From Mycolicibacterium holsaticum DSM 44478 = JCM 12374 (GTDB lineage Bacteria > Actinomycetota > Actinomycetes > Mycobacteriales > Mycobacteriaceae): a stretch of 64,000 nt of DNA. The notes under the pieces are model-generated. The model made no database searches. It was not told the DNA's origin and saw only the letters and a list, made by a program, of their open reading frames with translations. Made by a program: the position numbers and the translations under genes. Where the stretch lies: contig NZ_CP080998.1 of assembly GCF_019645835.1 (NCBI RefSeq), positions 1,922,001-1,986,000 on the forward strand, written 5' to 3'. Below are positions 12,290 through 20,844 of the stretch, piece by piece. Positions within the stretch are counted from its first letter, which is position 1; every line of letters starts with the position of its first letter.

Positions 12290-14275
12290 ATGACCGCGAC
12301 GCCCTTCGACGACCTCGACGACTATCTCGCGCTGCCGCGCGTCTCCGGCCTTGCGGTGTCACCCGACGGGACACGAGTCGTGACGACCGTCGCCGAACTC
12401 AACGACAAGCGCACCGAATACGTCACCGCGGTGTGGGAGCTGGACCCCGCAGGCGGCCGGCCCGCGCGACGGCTGACCCGCGGCGCCAAGGGGGAGTCGT
12501 CACCGGTCTTCACCGCAGAGGGTGATCTGCTGTTCCTCGCCGCCCGACCCAGCGACGACGACGACAAACCGCCCGCGGCGTTATGGCGCCTACCGGCCGC
12601 GGGCGGCGAGGCGTACGAGGTGTTGGCACTGCCCGGCGGGATAGAGGCGGTCCGCGCGGCCCGCGACACCGCGGTGACGGTGGTGCGCGCGCCGATGCTG
12701 CCGTCGGCGCGCACCGTCGACGACGACCGCCGGCTGCGTGATCTCCGCAAGGACAACAAGGTCAGCGCGGTGTTGCACACCGGCTACCCGATCCGTCGCT
12801 GGGACAAAGACATCGGGCTGAGCCATCCTCATCTGTTCGGCCTGGGTCTCGCTGAAGACGAGCCCACCGACCTCACCGGGTCCCCGGCGGGCGCGCTGCG
12901 CGATGCGCAGTTCGACGTCAGCGCGGACGGTCGGTTCGTGGTGACCACCTGGCAGCAGCCGGCACCGGGCGCGTCGCAGCATTCGGTGCTGATGCGGATC
13001 GACACCGACACCGGCGAGCGCACCGTGATCGCCGATGACCCCGGCGCGGACCTGTGGAACCCGGTGATCGCGCTCGACGGGTCGGCGGTGGCCTATGTCC
13101 GCGAGTCGTATTCGACGCCGGAGAAGGCACCCCGAATGACGTTGGGCTGCTTACGTTTCGGCGGTCAGCACGAAACGGTGGCATCGGAGTGGGACCGCTG
13201 GCCGGCATCGTTGACGTGGTCGCGGGACGGGTCGGCGTTGATCGTCACCGCCGACCAGGACGGGCGCTGCCCGGTGTTTTCCGTCGCCGTGGCCGACGGC
13301 GCGGTGACCCAGTTGACCTTCGACGACTACGCCTACACCGATGTGACGGCGGGCCCCGGCGGCGTTCTGTACGCGCTGCGCACCTCGTATGCCGCGCCGC
13401 CGCATCCGGTGCGGATCGACCCCGAAGGCACGGTGACGCAGATGCCGTGTGTGGCGGCGCCGCGGCTGCCGGGGCGACTGACCGAACTCGATGCGGCCGC
13501 GCCCGACGGCGCCAGGGTGCGGTCCTGGTTGGTGCTGCCCGACGGCGACGCGCCGGCGCCGCTGTTGCTGTGGATTCACGGCGGTCCGCTGTCGAGCTGG
13601 AACTGCTGGTCATGGCGCTGGAACCCGTGGCTGCTCGCCGCCCGCGGTTATGCGGTGCTGTTGCCGGATCCCGGGCTGTCCACCGGCTACGGGCAGGACT
13701 TCGTGCAACGCGGCTGGGGCGCGTGGGGCGGTGCGCCGTTCGACGACCTGATGGCGGCCACCGACGCCGCATGCGCGCACCCGCGCGTCGACGCCGCGCG
13801 CACCGCGGCGATGGGCGGATCCTTCGGCGGCTATATGGCCAACTGGGTCGCGGGCCACACCGACCGGTTCGACGCCATCGTCACCCATGCCAGCCTGTGG
13901 GCGCTCGATCAGTTCGGCGCCACCACGGACTCGTCCTACTACTGGGTGCGCGAGATGACCCGGGAGATGGCCGACACCTACTCCCCGCACCGCTACGTCG
14001 ACCAGATCCGCACACCGATGCTGGTGATCCACGGGGACAAGGACTACCGCGTGCCGATCGGCGAAGCGCTTCGGCTGTGGTACGAGCTGCTCACCGACTC
14101 CGGTCTGCCCGCCGATGAGGACGGCACCAGCGCACACCAGTTCCTGTACTTCCCGTCCGAGAACCATTGGGTGCTCAGCCCGCAACACGCCAAGCTCTGG
14201 TATCAGGTGGTCACGGCGTTTCTGGCCCGCCATGTGCTGGGTGAGGACGTCGAGCGGCCCGCGGCCCTCGGGTAG
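12290..14275 (+). CDS. S9-family prolyl oligopeptidase-like serine peptidase
   Basis: Two-domain peptidase of 661 aa. The N-terminal half is a WD40-like beta-propeller (repeats around SPDGTRVV, SADGRFVV and SRDGSALI). The C-terminal half is an alpha/beta hydrolase with the triad Ser511 (GGSFGGY), Asp585 (GDKDYRVP) and His626 (SENHWVL). The start chosen is ATG 12290 (MTATPFDDLD); a longer frame from 12236 adds only 18 low-quality residues. There is no signal peptide, so it is probably cytosolic and acts on short peptides. It ends 10 bp before the next gene and probably shares its transcript. Confidence 0.92.
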   Translation: MTATPFDDLDDYLALPRVSGLAVSPDGTRVVTTVAELNDKRTEYVTAVWELDPAGGRPARRLTRGAKGESSPVFTAEGDLLFLAARPSDDDDKPPAALWRLPAAGGEAYEVLALPGGIEAVRAARDTAVTVVRAPMLPSARTVDDDRRLRDLRKDNKVSAVLHTGYPIRRWDKDIGLSHPHLFGLGLAEDEPTDLTGSPAGALRDAQFDVSADGRFVVTTWQQPAPGASQHSVLMRIDTDTGERTVIADDPGADLWNPVIALDGSAVAYVRESYSTPEKAPRMTLGCLRFGGQHETVASEWDRWPASLTWSRDGSALIVTADQDGRCPVFSVAVADGAVTQLTFDDYAYTDVTAGPGGVLYALRTSYAAPPHPVRIDPEGTVTQMPCVAAPRLPGRLTELDAAAPDGARVRSWLVLPDGDAPAPLLLWIHGGPLSSWNCWSWRWNPWLLAARGYAVLLPDPGLSTGYGQDFVQRGWGAWGGAPFDDLMAATDAACAHPRVDAARTAAMGGSFGGYMANWVAGHTDRFDAIVTHASLWALDQFGATTDSSYYWVREMTREMADTYSPHRYVDQIRTPMLVIHGDKDYRVPIGEALRLWYELLTDSGLPADEDGTSAHQFLYFPSENHWVLSPQHAKLWYQVVTAFLARHVLGEDVERPAALG

Positions 14276-14285
14276 CGTCGCCGTC

Positions 14286-15542
14286 ATGAGCGCAGCGCAA
14301 CGGGAGTTGGACATCGTCCTATACGGGGCAACTGGATTCGTCGGGAAACTGACGGCCGAGTACCTGGCCCGAGCCGCCGGCGACGCCCGTATCGCGCTGG
14401 CGGGCAGGTCGCAAGAAAAGCTGCTCGCGGTGCGCGACACGCTGCCCGCCGCGGCGCAGTCGTGGCCGCTGATCACCGCCGACGCATCGCAGCCCTCGTC
14501 GCTGAACGCGATGGCGGCGCGCACCCAGGTGGTGGTCACCACCGTGGGGCCCTACATCAAGTACGGGCTGCCGCTGGTGGCCGCCTGCGCGGCCGCAGGC
14601 ACCGACTACGCCGACCTGACCGGCGAACCGATGTTCATCCGGCAAAGCATCGACCTGCACCACAAGCAGGCCATCGACACCGGCGCCCGCATCGTGCACT
14701 CGTGTGGATTCGATTCCATCCCTTCAGATCTCACGGTCTTCGCGTTGTACCGCAGGGTGCAGCAGGACGACGCGGGGCAGCTCGGCGACACCAACCTGGT
14801 GGTGCGGAAGTTCGCCGGTGGAGTGTCGGGGGGCACGGTCGCCTCGATGTTGGAGGTCATGCACACCGCCTCCACCGACCCGGAGGCCAGGCGGTTGATG
14901 GAGGACCCCTACACGCTGTACGACGATCGCGGCGCGGAGCCCGAACTCGGCGCGCAGCCCGACATGAGATGGCGTCGGGGTGCGGAGATCGCGCCGGAGC
15001 TCGACGGATACTGGACCGCCCCGTTCGTCATGGCATCGGTCAACACCCGAATCGTGCGGCGCAGCAACGCATTACTGGACTACGGTTACGGCAGGCGCTT
15101 CGAATACGGTGAGCAGATGAGCGTGGGCCGCTCCATCGCCGCCCCGGTGGCCGCGGCCGTCGCGGCGGCCAGCAACACCGCCGCCATGGCGCTGGGCACC
15201 CGGTTCTTCCACCGGCTGCCGTCCAAGCTCGTCGAGCGCGTGGTGCCCAAGCCGGGCACCGGGCCCAGCGAGCGCGTCCGGGAGCAGGGCCACTACACCG
15301 TGGAGACCTACACCACCACGACCACCGGCGCCCGCTACCAGGCCACCATGTCCCAGCAGGGTGACCCCGGCTACAAGGCCACCTCGGTGCTGCTCGGCGA
15401 GAGCGGGCTGGCGCTCGCGCTGGACCGTGACCGGCTCTCGGATCTGCGCGGTGTGCTGACCCCGGCCGCGGCGATGGGCGACGCGTTGCTGTCCCGATTC
15501 CCCGCCGCGGGGGTGTCGGTGCGGACGGACAAGCTCGCCTGA
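14286..15542 (+). CDS. Saccharopine-dehydrogenase-like trans-acting enoyl reductase family protein
   Basis: NAD(P)-binding protein of 418 aa, ortholog by position and sequence of Rv2449c. The Rossmann motif YGATGFVGKLTAEYL lies near residues 13-27, with AGRSQEKL after it. GPYIKYGLPLV and HSCGFDSIPSD are conserved in the family. A hydrophobic stretch around residues 280-300 (PVAAAVAAASNTAAMALG) suggests membrane contact. Related proteins include the trans-acting enoyl reductase of phthiocerol synthesis, but no polyketide synthase is nearby, so the reaction is unknown. Confidence 0.88.
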   Translation: MSAAQRELDIVLYGATGFVGKLTAEYLARAAGDARIALAGRSQEKLLAVRDTLPAAAQSWPLITADASQPSSLNAMAARTQVVVTTVGPYIKYGLPLVAACAAAGTDYADLTGEPMFIRQSIDLHHKQAIDTGARIVHSCGFDSIPSDLTVFALYRRVQQDDAGQLGDTNLVVRKFAGGVSGGTVASMLEVMHTASTDPEARRLMEDPYTLYDDRGAEPELGAQPDMRWRRGAEIAPELDGYWTAPFVMASVNTRIVRRSNALLDYGYGRRFEYGEQMSVGRSIAAPVAAAVAAASNTAAMALGTRFFHRLPSKLVERVVPKPGTGPSERVREQGHYTVETYTTTTTGARYQATMSQQGDPGYKATSVLLGESGLALALDRDRLSDLRGVLTPAAAMGDALLSRFPAAGVSVRTDKLA

Positions 15543-15565
15543 AGCGCGCCGAGCAGCCCTTACGA

Positions 15566-15588
15566 CGCCGAAAAACCGCTTTTCGGCG
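15566..15588 (+). terminator. Hairpin between the reductase gene and valS
   Basis: A perfect 9-bp stem (cgccgaaaa / ttttcggcg) with loop accgc, 24 bp past the stop and 52 bp before valS. The 3' arm contains four T. It could be a terminator or a valS leader element; no T-box features are visible. Confidence 0.5.
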
Positions 15589-15639
15589 CCCCATAGGCCC
15601 ACTGGCCCCGCAGTGGCGGACCCTTCCTAGAATTGCGGG

Positions 15640-18309
15640 GTGACCTCAACCCCCCGCCGCGCCGTCGATCCCGGCGTCGAAGCCCTGCCCAAGTCGTGGG
15701 ACCCGGGCGCGGTGGAGTCCGACCTCTACGAGGGTTGGGTCGACGCCGGCTACTTCGCCGCCGACGCCACCAGCACCAAGCCCGCCTATTCGATCGTGCT
15801 GCCACCGCCCAACGTCACCGGCAGCCTGCACATGGGGCATGCGCTCGATCACACGCTGATGGACGCGCTCACCCGGCGCAAGCGGATGCAGGGCTACGAG
15901 GTGCTGTGGCTGCCCGGCATGGATCACGCCGGAATCGCCACCCAGTCCGTCGTCGAAAAGCAGTTGGCGATTGACGGCAAGACCAAAGAGGACTTCGGCC
16001 GCGAGCTGTTCGTCGACAAGGTGTGGGACTGGAAACACGAATCCGGCGGCACCATCGAAGGGCAGATGCGCCGCATCGGCGACGGCGTGGACTGGAGCCG
16101 CGACCGGTTCACCATGGACGAGGGGTTGTCGCGGGCCGTCCGCACGATCTTCAAGCGGCTGTTCGACGCCGGGCTGATCTATCGCGCCGAACGGTTGGTG
16201 AACTGGTCACCGGTGCTGGAGACCGCCGTGTCCGACCTCGAGGTCAAATACGAAGACGTGGAAGGCGAGTTGGTGTCCTTCCGCTACGGCTCGCTGTCGG
16301 ACGACGAACCGCACCTGGTGGTGGCCACCACCCGGTTGGAGACGATGCTCGGTGACACCGCGATCGCCGTGCACCCCGACGACGACCGCTACCGCCACCT
16401 GGTCGGTAAGACCTTGGCGCATCCGTTCCTCGACCGCGAAATCGTCGTCGTCGCCGACGACCACGTCGACCCGGAATTCGGCACCGGCGCGGTGAAGGTC
16501 ACCCCGGCCCACGACCCCAACGACTTCGAGATCGGCATGCGGCACGGCCTGCCGATGCCCACCATCATGGACACCAAGGCCCGGATCACCGGCACCGGAA
16601 CACAATTCGACGGTATGGACCGCTTCGAGGCCCGGGTCAAGGTGCGCGAGGCACTGGCCGGTCAGGGCCGCATCGTCGAGGAGAAGCGGCCGTATCTGCA
16701 CAGCGTCGGGCACTCCGAACGCAGCGGGGAGCCGATCGAACCCCGGTTGTCGCTGCAGTGGTGGGTCAAGGTCGAAGGCCTGGCCAAGGCGGCGGGGGAC
16801 GCAGTGCGCAACGGCGACACCGTGATCCACCCCAGGAGCCTGGAGCCGCGATGGTTCGCCTGGGTCGACAACATGCACGACTGGTGCATTTCACGCCAGC
16901 TGTGGTGGGGCCACCGCATCCCGATCTGGCACGGACCCGACGGCGAGATGGTCTGCGTCGGGCCGGACGAGACACCGCCCGCCGGCTGGGAACAAGACCC
17001 CGACGTGCTGGACACCTGGTTCTCCTCGGGGTTGTGGCCGTTCTCCACAATGGGTTGGCCCGATCACACACCTGAGCTCCAGAAGTTCTATCCGACAACG
17101 GTTCTGGTCACCGGATACGACATCCTGTTCTTCTGGGTGGCCAGGATGATGATGTTCGGCACCTTCGTCGCCCACGACGACGCGATCACCGACTACGGCA
17201 AGCGCGGACCGCAGGTGCCGTTCGAGAACGTCTTCTTGCACGGGCTCATCCGCGACGAGTTCGGCCGCAAGATGAGCAAGTCGCGCGGCAACGGCATCGA
17301 CCCGCTGGACTGGGTGGAAAAGTTCGGCGCCGACGCCCTGCGCTTCACGCTGGCCCGCGGCGCCAGCCCCGGCGGTGACCTGTCCATCGGCGAGGACCAC
17401 GCACGCGCATCGCGCAACTTCGCCACCAAACTCTTCAACGCCACCCGGTTCGCGCTGATGAACGGGGCCAGGCCCGCAGCGCTGCCGGACACGGCCGAAC
17501 TCACCGACGCCGACCGCTGGATTCTGGGCCGGATGGAAGTGGTACGCGCGGAAGTCGACGCGGCCTTCGACGGTTACGAGTTCAGCCGGGCCTGCGAATC
17601 GCTCTACCACTTCGCCTGGGACGAGTTCTGCGACTGGTACGTCGAACTCGCCAAAACCCAACTGGGCCAAGAGGAGCACACCGCTCACACGACAGCGGTG
17701 CTGGCCCGGGTGCTGGACACGCTGCTCAAGCTGTTGCATCCGGTGATGCCGTTCGTCACCGAGGTGCTGTGGAAGACGCTGACCGGCCAGGAGTCGTTGG
17801 TGGTGGCCGACTGGCCCGAAGCCTCCGGCTTTGCGCTGGATCCCGTTGCGGCCCAGCGGGTCGCCGATATGCAGAAGTTGATCACCGAGGTGCGCCGGTT
17901 CCGCAGCGACCAGGGGCTCAACGACCGGCAGAAGGTGCCCGCGCGGCTGTCGGACATCGACGACGCCGACCTGACCGCCCAGGTGCCCGCCGTCAGCGCG
18001 TTGGCGTGGCTGACCGACGCCGGGGACGACTTCACCCCGACCGCCGCCATCGAGGTGCGGCTGTCGAAGGGCACCGTCACCGTCGAGGTCGACACCTCGG
18101 GAACCGTGGACGTGGCCGCCGAGCGGCGCCGGCTCGAGAAGGACCTGGCCGCCGCGCAGAAGGAATTGGCAGGCACCACAGGCAAACTCGGCAACGAGGC
18201 GTTTCTGGCCAAGGCGCCCGCCGACGTGGTCGACAAGATCCGGGCGCGCCAGCAGCTGGCGCAGGAGGAAGTCGAGCGCATCACTGCGAGGCTGGCATCG
18301 CTGAAATGA
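15640..18309 (+). CDS. valS: Valyl-tRNA synthetase
   Basis: Class I aminoacyl-tRNA synthetase that charges tRNA-Val and edits misactivated threonine; 889 aa, normal length. The start is GTG 15640. The HIGH-type motif is in [14 protein letters not shown] (residues 50-63) and KMSKS is in [11 protein letters not shown] near 546. The CP1 editing domain lies between, with [15 protein letters not shown]. The anticodon-binding region and the C-terminal coiled coil that contacts tRNA (from about 825, [16 protein letters not shown]) are present. The stop is 17 bp before folC, so they form one operon. Confidence 0.98.
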   Translation: MTSTPRRAVDPGVEALPKSWDPGAVESDLYEGWVDAGYFAADATSTKPAYSIVLPPPNVTGSLHMGHALDHTLMDALTRRKRMQGYEVLWLPGMDHAGIATQSVVEKQLAIDGKTKEDFGRELFVDKVWDWKHESGGTIEGQMRRIGDGVDWSRDRFTMDEGLSRAVRTIFKRLFDAGLIYRAERLVNWSPVLETAVSDLEVKYEDVEGELVSFRYGSLSDDEPHLVVATTRLETMLGDTAIAVHPDDDRYRHLVGKTLAHPFLDREIVVVADDHVDPEFGTGAVKVTPAHDPNDFEIGMRHGLPMPTIMDTKARITGTGTQFDGMDRFEARVKVREALAGQGRIVEEKRPYLHSVGHSERSGEPIEPRLSLQWWVKVEGLAKAAGDAVRNGDTVIHPRSLEPRWFAWVDNMHDWCISRQLWWGHRIPIWHGPDGEMVCVGPDETPPAGWEQDPDVLDTWFSSGLWPFSTMGWPDHTPELQKFYPTTVLVTGYDILFFWVARMMMFGTFVAHDDAITDYGKRGPQVPFENVFLHGLIRDEFGRKMSKSRGNGIDPLDWVEKFGADALRFTLARGASPGGDLSIGEDHARASRNFATKLFNATRFALMNGARPAALPDTAELTDADRWILGRMEVVRAEVDAAFDGYEFSRACESLYHFAWDEFCDWYVELAKTQLGQEEHTAHTTAVLARVLDTLLKLLHPVMPFVTEVLWKTLTGQESLVVADWPEASGFALDPVAAQRVADMQKLITEVRRFRSDQGLNDRQKVPARLSDIDDADLTAQVPAVSALAWLTDAGDDFTPTAAIEVRLSKGTVTVEVDTSGTVDVAAERRRLEKDLAAAQKELAGTTGKLGNEAFLAKAPADVVDKIRARQQLAQEEVERITARLASLK

Positions 18310-18325
18310 CTTCGGCGCGGCGCTC

Positions 18326-19735
18326 ATGACGGACCCCGCCCCCACCCCTGACGAGGTGGCATCGCTGCTTCAGGTCGAGCACCTGCTTGATCAGCGGTGG
18401 CCGGAAACCAAACTCGAGCCCAGCACCGCACGCATCTCGGCGCTGATGGAGCTGCTCGGGTCACCGCAGCGCAGCTACCCGTCGATCCACATCGCGGGGA
18501 CCAACGGCAAGACGTCGGTAGCCCGCATGGTCGACGCTCTGCTGACCGCGCTGCACCGGCGCACCGGGCGGACCACGAGCCCGCATCTGCAGTCGGCCGT
18601 TGAGCGCATCTCCATCGACGGCAAGCCGATCAGCCCGGCGCAGTATGTGGCGACCTACCGGGAAATCGAGCCGTTCGTGCAGTTGGTCGACCAGCAGTCC
18701 GAAGCCGCCGGCGGGCCGGCCATGAGCAAATTCGAGGTGGTCACGGCCATGGCGTTCGCCGCGTTCGCCGACGCGCCGATCGACGTGGCGGTCGTGGAGG
18801 TCGGCCTGGGCGGCCGCTGGGACGCCACCAACATCGTCAACGCGCCCGTCGCCGTCATCACCCCGATCACGGTGGACCACGTCGACTACCTTGGCGACAC
18901 CGTCGCCGAGATCGCCGGGGAGAAGGCCGGGATCATCACCAAGCAGAACGAGGACCTCGTGCCCACCGACATCGTGGCCGTCATCGCCCGGCAGAGCCCC
19001 GAGGCGATGGAGGTGCTGCTGCGCCAGACGGTGACGGCCGACGCCGCCGTCGCGCGCGAGGACTCCGAGTTCGCCGTGCTCGACCGGCAGATCGCCGTCG
19101 GCGGCCAACTTCTGGAACTGCAGGGTCTGGGCGGCGTGTACTCCGAGATCTTCCTGCCGCTGCACGGTGAACATCAGGCGCACAACGCGGTGCTGGCCCT
19201 TGCCGCCGTGGAGGCGTTCTTCGGCGCGGGTGCCCAGCGCCAACTGGACGTCGACGCGATCCGGGCCGGGTTCGCCGCCGTGGCCAGCCCGGGCCGGCTG
19301 GAGCGCATGCGCAGCGCGCCGACGGTGTTCATCGACGCCGCGCACAACCCGGCCGGAGCCTCGGCGCTGGCGCAGGCGCTCACCGAGGAATTCGACTTCC
19401 GCACCCTTGTCGGCGTCCTCTCGGTGATGGAGGACAAGGACGTCGACGGCATCCTGACCGCGCTCGAGCCGGTTTTCGACCAGATCGTGGTGACGCACAA
19501 CGGTTCGCCGCGCGCGCTCGACGTCGCGGCGTTGGCGTTGCGTGCCGAGGAGCGCTTCGGCCCCGAACGCGTCGTCACCGCAGCCACCCTGCCCGACGCG
19601 ATCGAGACCGCGACCGCGATCGCGGAGGAATCGGCGAGCGAGGGCGAGTTGTTCGGCGGCGCCGGCATCGTGATCACCGGCTCGGTGGTGACCGCGGGCG
19701 CGGCACGCACGCTGTTCGGGAAGGACCCGCAATGA
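18326..19735 (+). CDS. folC: Bifunctional folylpolyglutamate / dihydrofolate synthase
   Basis: Adds glutamates to folates and makes dihydrofolate from dihydropteroate; 469 aa. The Mur-ligase-type P-loop is HIAGTNGKTSVAR (55-67). The SKFEVVTAMAF and VEVGLGGRWDATN segments are FolC signatures, and DAAHNPAG in the C-terminal domain is conserved. The start is ATG 18326 just after valS. The stop overlaps the next gene by ATGA (19732-19735). The order valS-folC-DUF4233-ndk is the usual one in mycobacteria. Confidence 0.97.
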   Translation: MTDPAPTPDEVASLLQVEHLLDQRWPETKLEPSTARISALMELLGSPQRSYPSIHIAGTNGKTSVARMVDALLTALHRRTGRTTSPHLQSAVERISIDGKPISPAQYVATYREIEPFVQLVDQQSEAAGGPAMSKFEVVTAMAFAAFADAPIDVAVVEVGLGGRWDATNIVNAPVAVITPITVDHVDYLGDTVAEIAGEKAGIITKQNEDLVPTDIVAVIARQSPEAMEVLLRQTVTADAAVAREDSEFAVLDRQIAVGGQLLELQGLGGVYSEIFLPLHGEHQAHNAVLALAAVEAFFGAGAQRQLDVDAIRAGFAAVASPGRLERMRSAPTVFIDAAHNPAGASALAQALTEEFDFRTLVGVLSVMEDKDVDGILTALEPVFDQIVVTHNGSPRALDVAALALRAEERFGPERVVTAATLPDAIETATAIAEESASEGELFGGAGIVITGSVVTAGAARTLFGKDPQ

Positions 19736-20112
19736 GCCAGCAGCCGGACCCGTGGAAGAGCTTCCGCGGCGTCATGGCCGGCACGCTGATCCTGGAAGCC
19801 ATCGTGGTGCTGCTGGCGCTGCCGGTGGTGGCGCGCATCGGAGGTGGTCTGACCGCGGCGTCGGGGGCATACCTGATCGGGTTCGCGGCGGTGCTGGTGC
19901 TGATGTGCGGCGTGCAGGGCCGGCCGTGGGCTATCTGGGCGAATCTGGCCGTCCAGGTGGTGTTCATCGCCGGGTTCGTCGTCCATGTCGCGATCGGCCT
20001 GATCGGGGTCGTCTTCCTGGTGGTGTGGGCGGTGATCGCCTACCTGCGCGCCGAGGTGCTGCGCCGGCAGAAACGCGGGCTCCTGCCGGGACAGCAGCAG
20101 CAGCCCGACTAG
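19732..20112 (+). CDS. DUF4233 small membrane protein
   Basis: A 126-aa integral membrane protein (Rv2446c family) with four predicted helices: [50 protein letters not shown] and [19 protein letters not shown]. It ends in a short basic cytoplasmic tail ([14 protein letters not shown]). Coupled to folC by a 4-bp overlap and 10 bp ahead of ndk. Function unknown; the constant folC neighbourhood in actinobacteria is the only hint. Confidence 0.88.
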   Translation: MSQQPDPWKSFRGVMAGTLILEAIVVLLALPVVARIGGGLTAASGAYLIGFAAVLVLMCGVQGRPWAIWANLAVQVVFIAGFVVHVAIGLIGVVFLVVWAVIAYLRAEVLRRQKRGLLPGQQQQPD

Positions 20113-20122
20113 GCTGTCGGCC

Positions 20123-20533
20123 GTGACCGAGCGGACCCTGGTGTTGATCAAGCCCGACGGCGTCAAACGGCGCCTGATCGGAGAAGTCCTCAGCCGGATC
20201 GAGCGGAAGGGCCTGACGATCGCGGCCCTGCAGCTCAAGGACGTCAGCGAGGACCTGGCCCGTCGCCACTACGCCGAACACGAGGGCAAACCGTTCTTCG
20301 ACTCGCTGCTGGAGTTCATCACCTCCGGGCCCGTCGTGGCGGCCATCGTGGAAGGCCCCCGCGCGATCGCGGCGTTCCGCCAGCTCGCCGGCGGAACGGA
20401 CCCGGTGGAGAAGGCCGCGCCCGGCACCATCCGCGGTGACCTGGCCTTGGTCACCCAGGACAACATCGTGCACGGCTCGGATTCCCCCGAGTCGGCCGCC
20501 CGCGAGATCGCGCTCTGGTTTCCAAGCAGCTAA
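20123..20533 (+). CDS. ndk: Nucleoside diphosphate kinase
   Basis: Balances NTP and dNTP pools by moving the gamma-phosphate through a phospho-histidine; 136 aa, standard length. Active-site His117 is in [12 protein letters not shown]. The nucleotide-binding LIKPDGVKR is at residues 8-16. The GTG start at 20123 comes 10 bp after the DUF4233 stop. Last gene of the valS operon. Confidence 0.98.
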   Translation: MTERTLVLIKPDGVKRRLIGEVLSRIERKGLTIAALQLKDVSEDLARRHYAEHEGKPFFDSLLEFITSGPVVAAIVEGPRAIAAFRQLAGGTDPVEKAAPGTIRGDLALVTQDNIVHGSDSPESAAREIALWFPSS

Positions 20534-20844
20534 AAGATTCATATTGCCTGCTCGCGCGGCCTGGTCGGGTGGAGCGGCGTGATGTGGGATACTTGCTTCG
20601 GGTTACCGAGCCGTAATTGGGGTCGGAAACCCGAATGAAGACTTAGACGTGCGCGACCATCGCCACGCGCGGTGCGGCGCCGACCGTCCAGCCATCATTC
20701 GCAACAGGCGCCGGGATGGTTCCACAGTGGAGCCGCTCGGCGCGAGACCATAACAAGCTCGGGAGCGTATACCCGGGCCAATAGCGGAAGCCCTCGCGTG
20801 GCCGCGTCAGAACAGGACGCGCCCGGGGGCTTAGAGGAGACTAC
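20534..20844 (+). promoter_or_regulatory. 311-bp leader region of rne
   Basis: No gene is seen. Mycobacterial rne genes are known for long 5' untranslated leaders, and this gap fits that. A possible -10 element (GATACT near 20586-20591, with an upstream TG) would give a leader of about 250 bases. Several short GC stems can be drawn after it. The ribosome binding site is gaggagac just before GTG 20845. Confidence 0.45.

Noticed and set aside
16891..18345. 484-aa open frame antisense to valS
   Set aside because: valS is unmistakable; the antisense frame is rich in Gly, Arg, His and Val with no motif.
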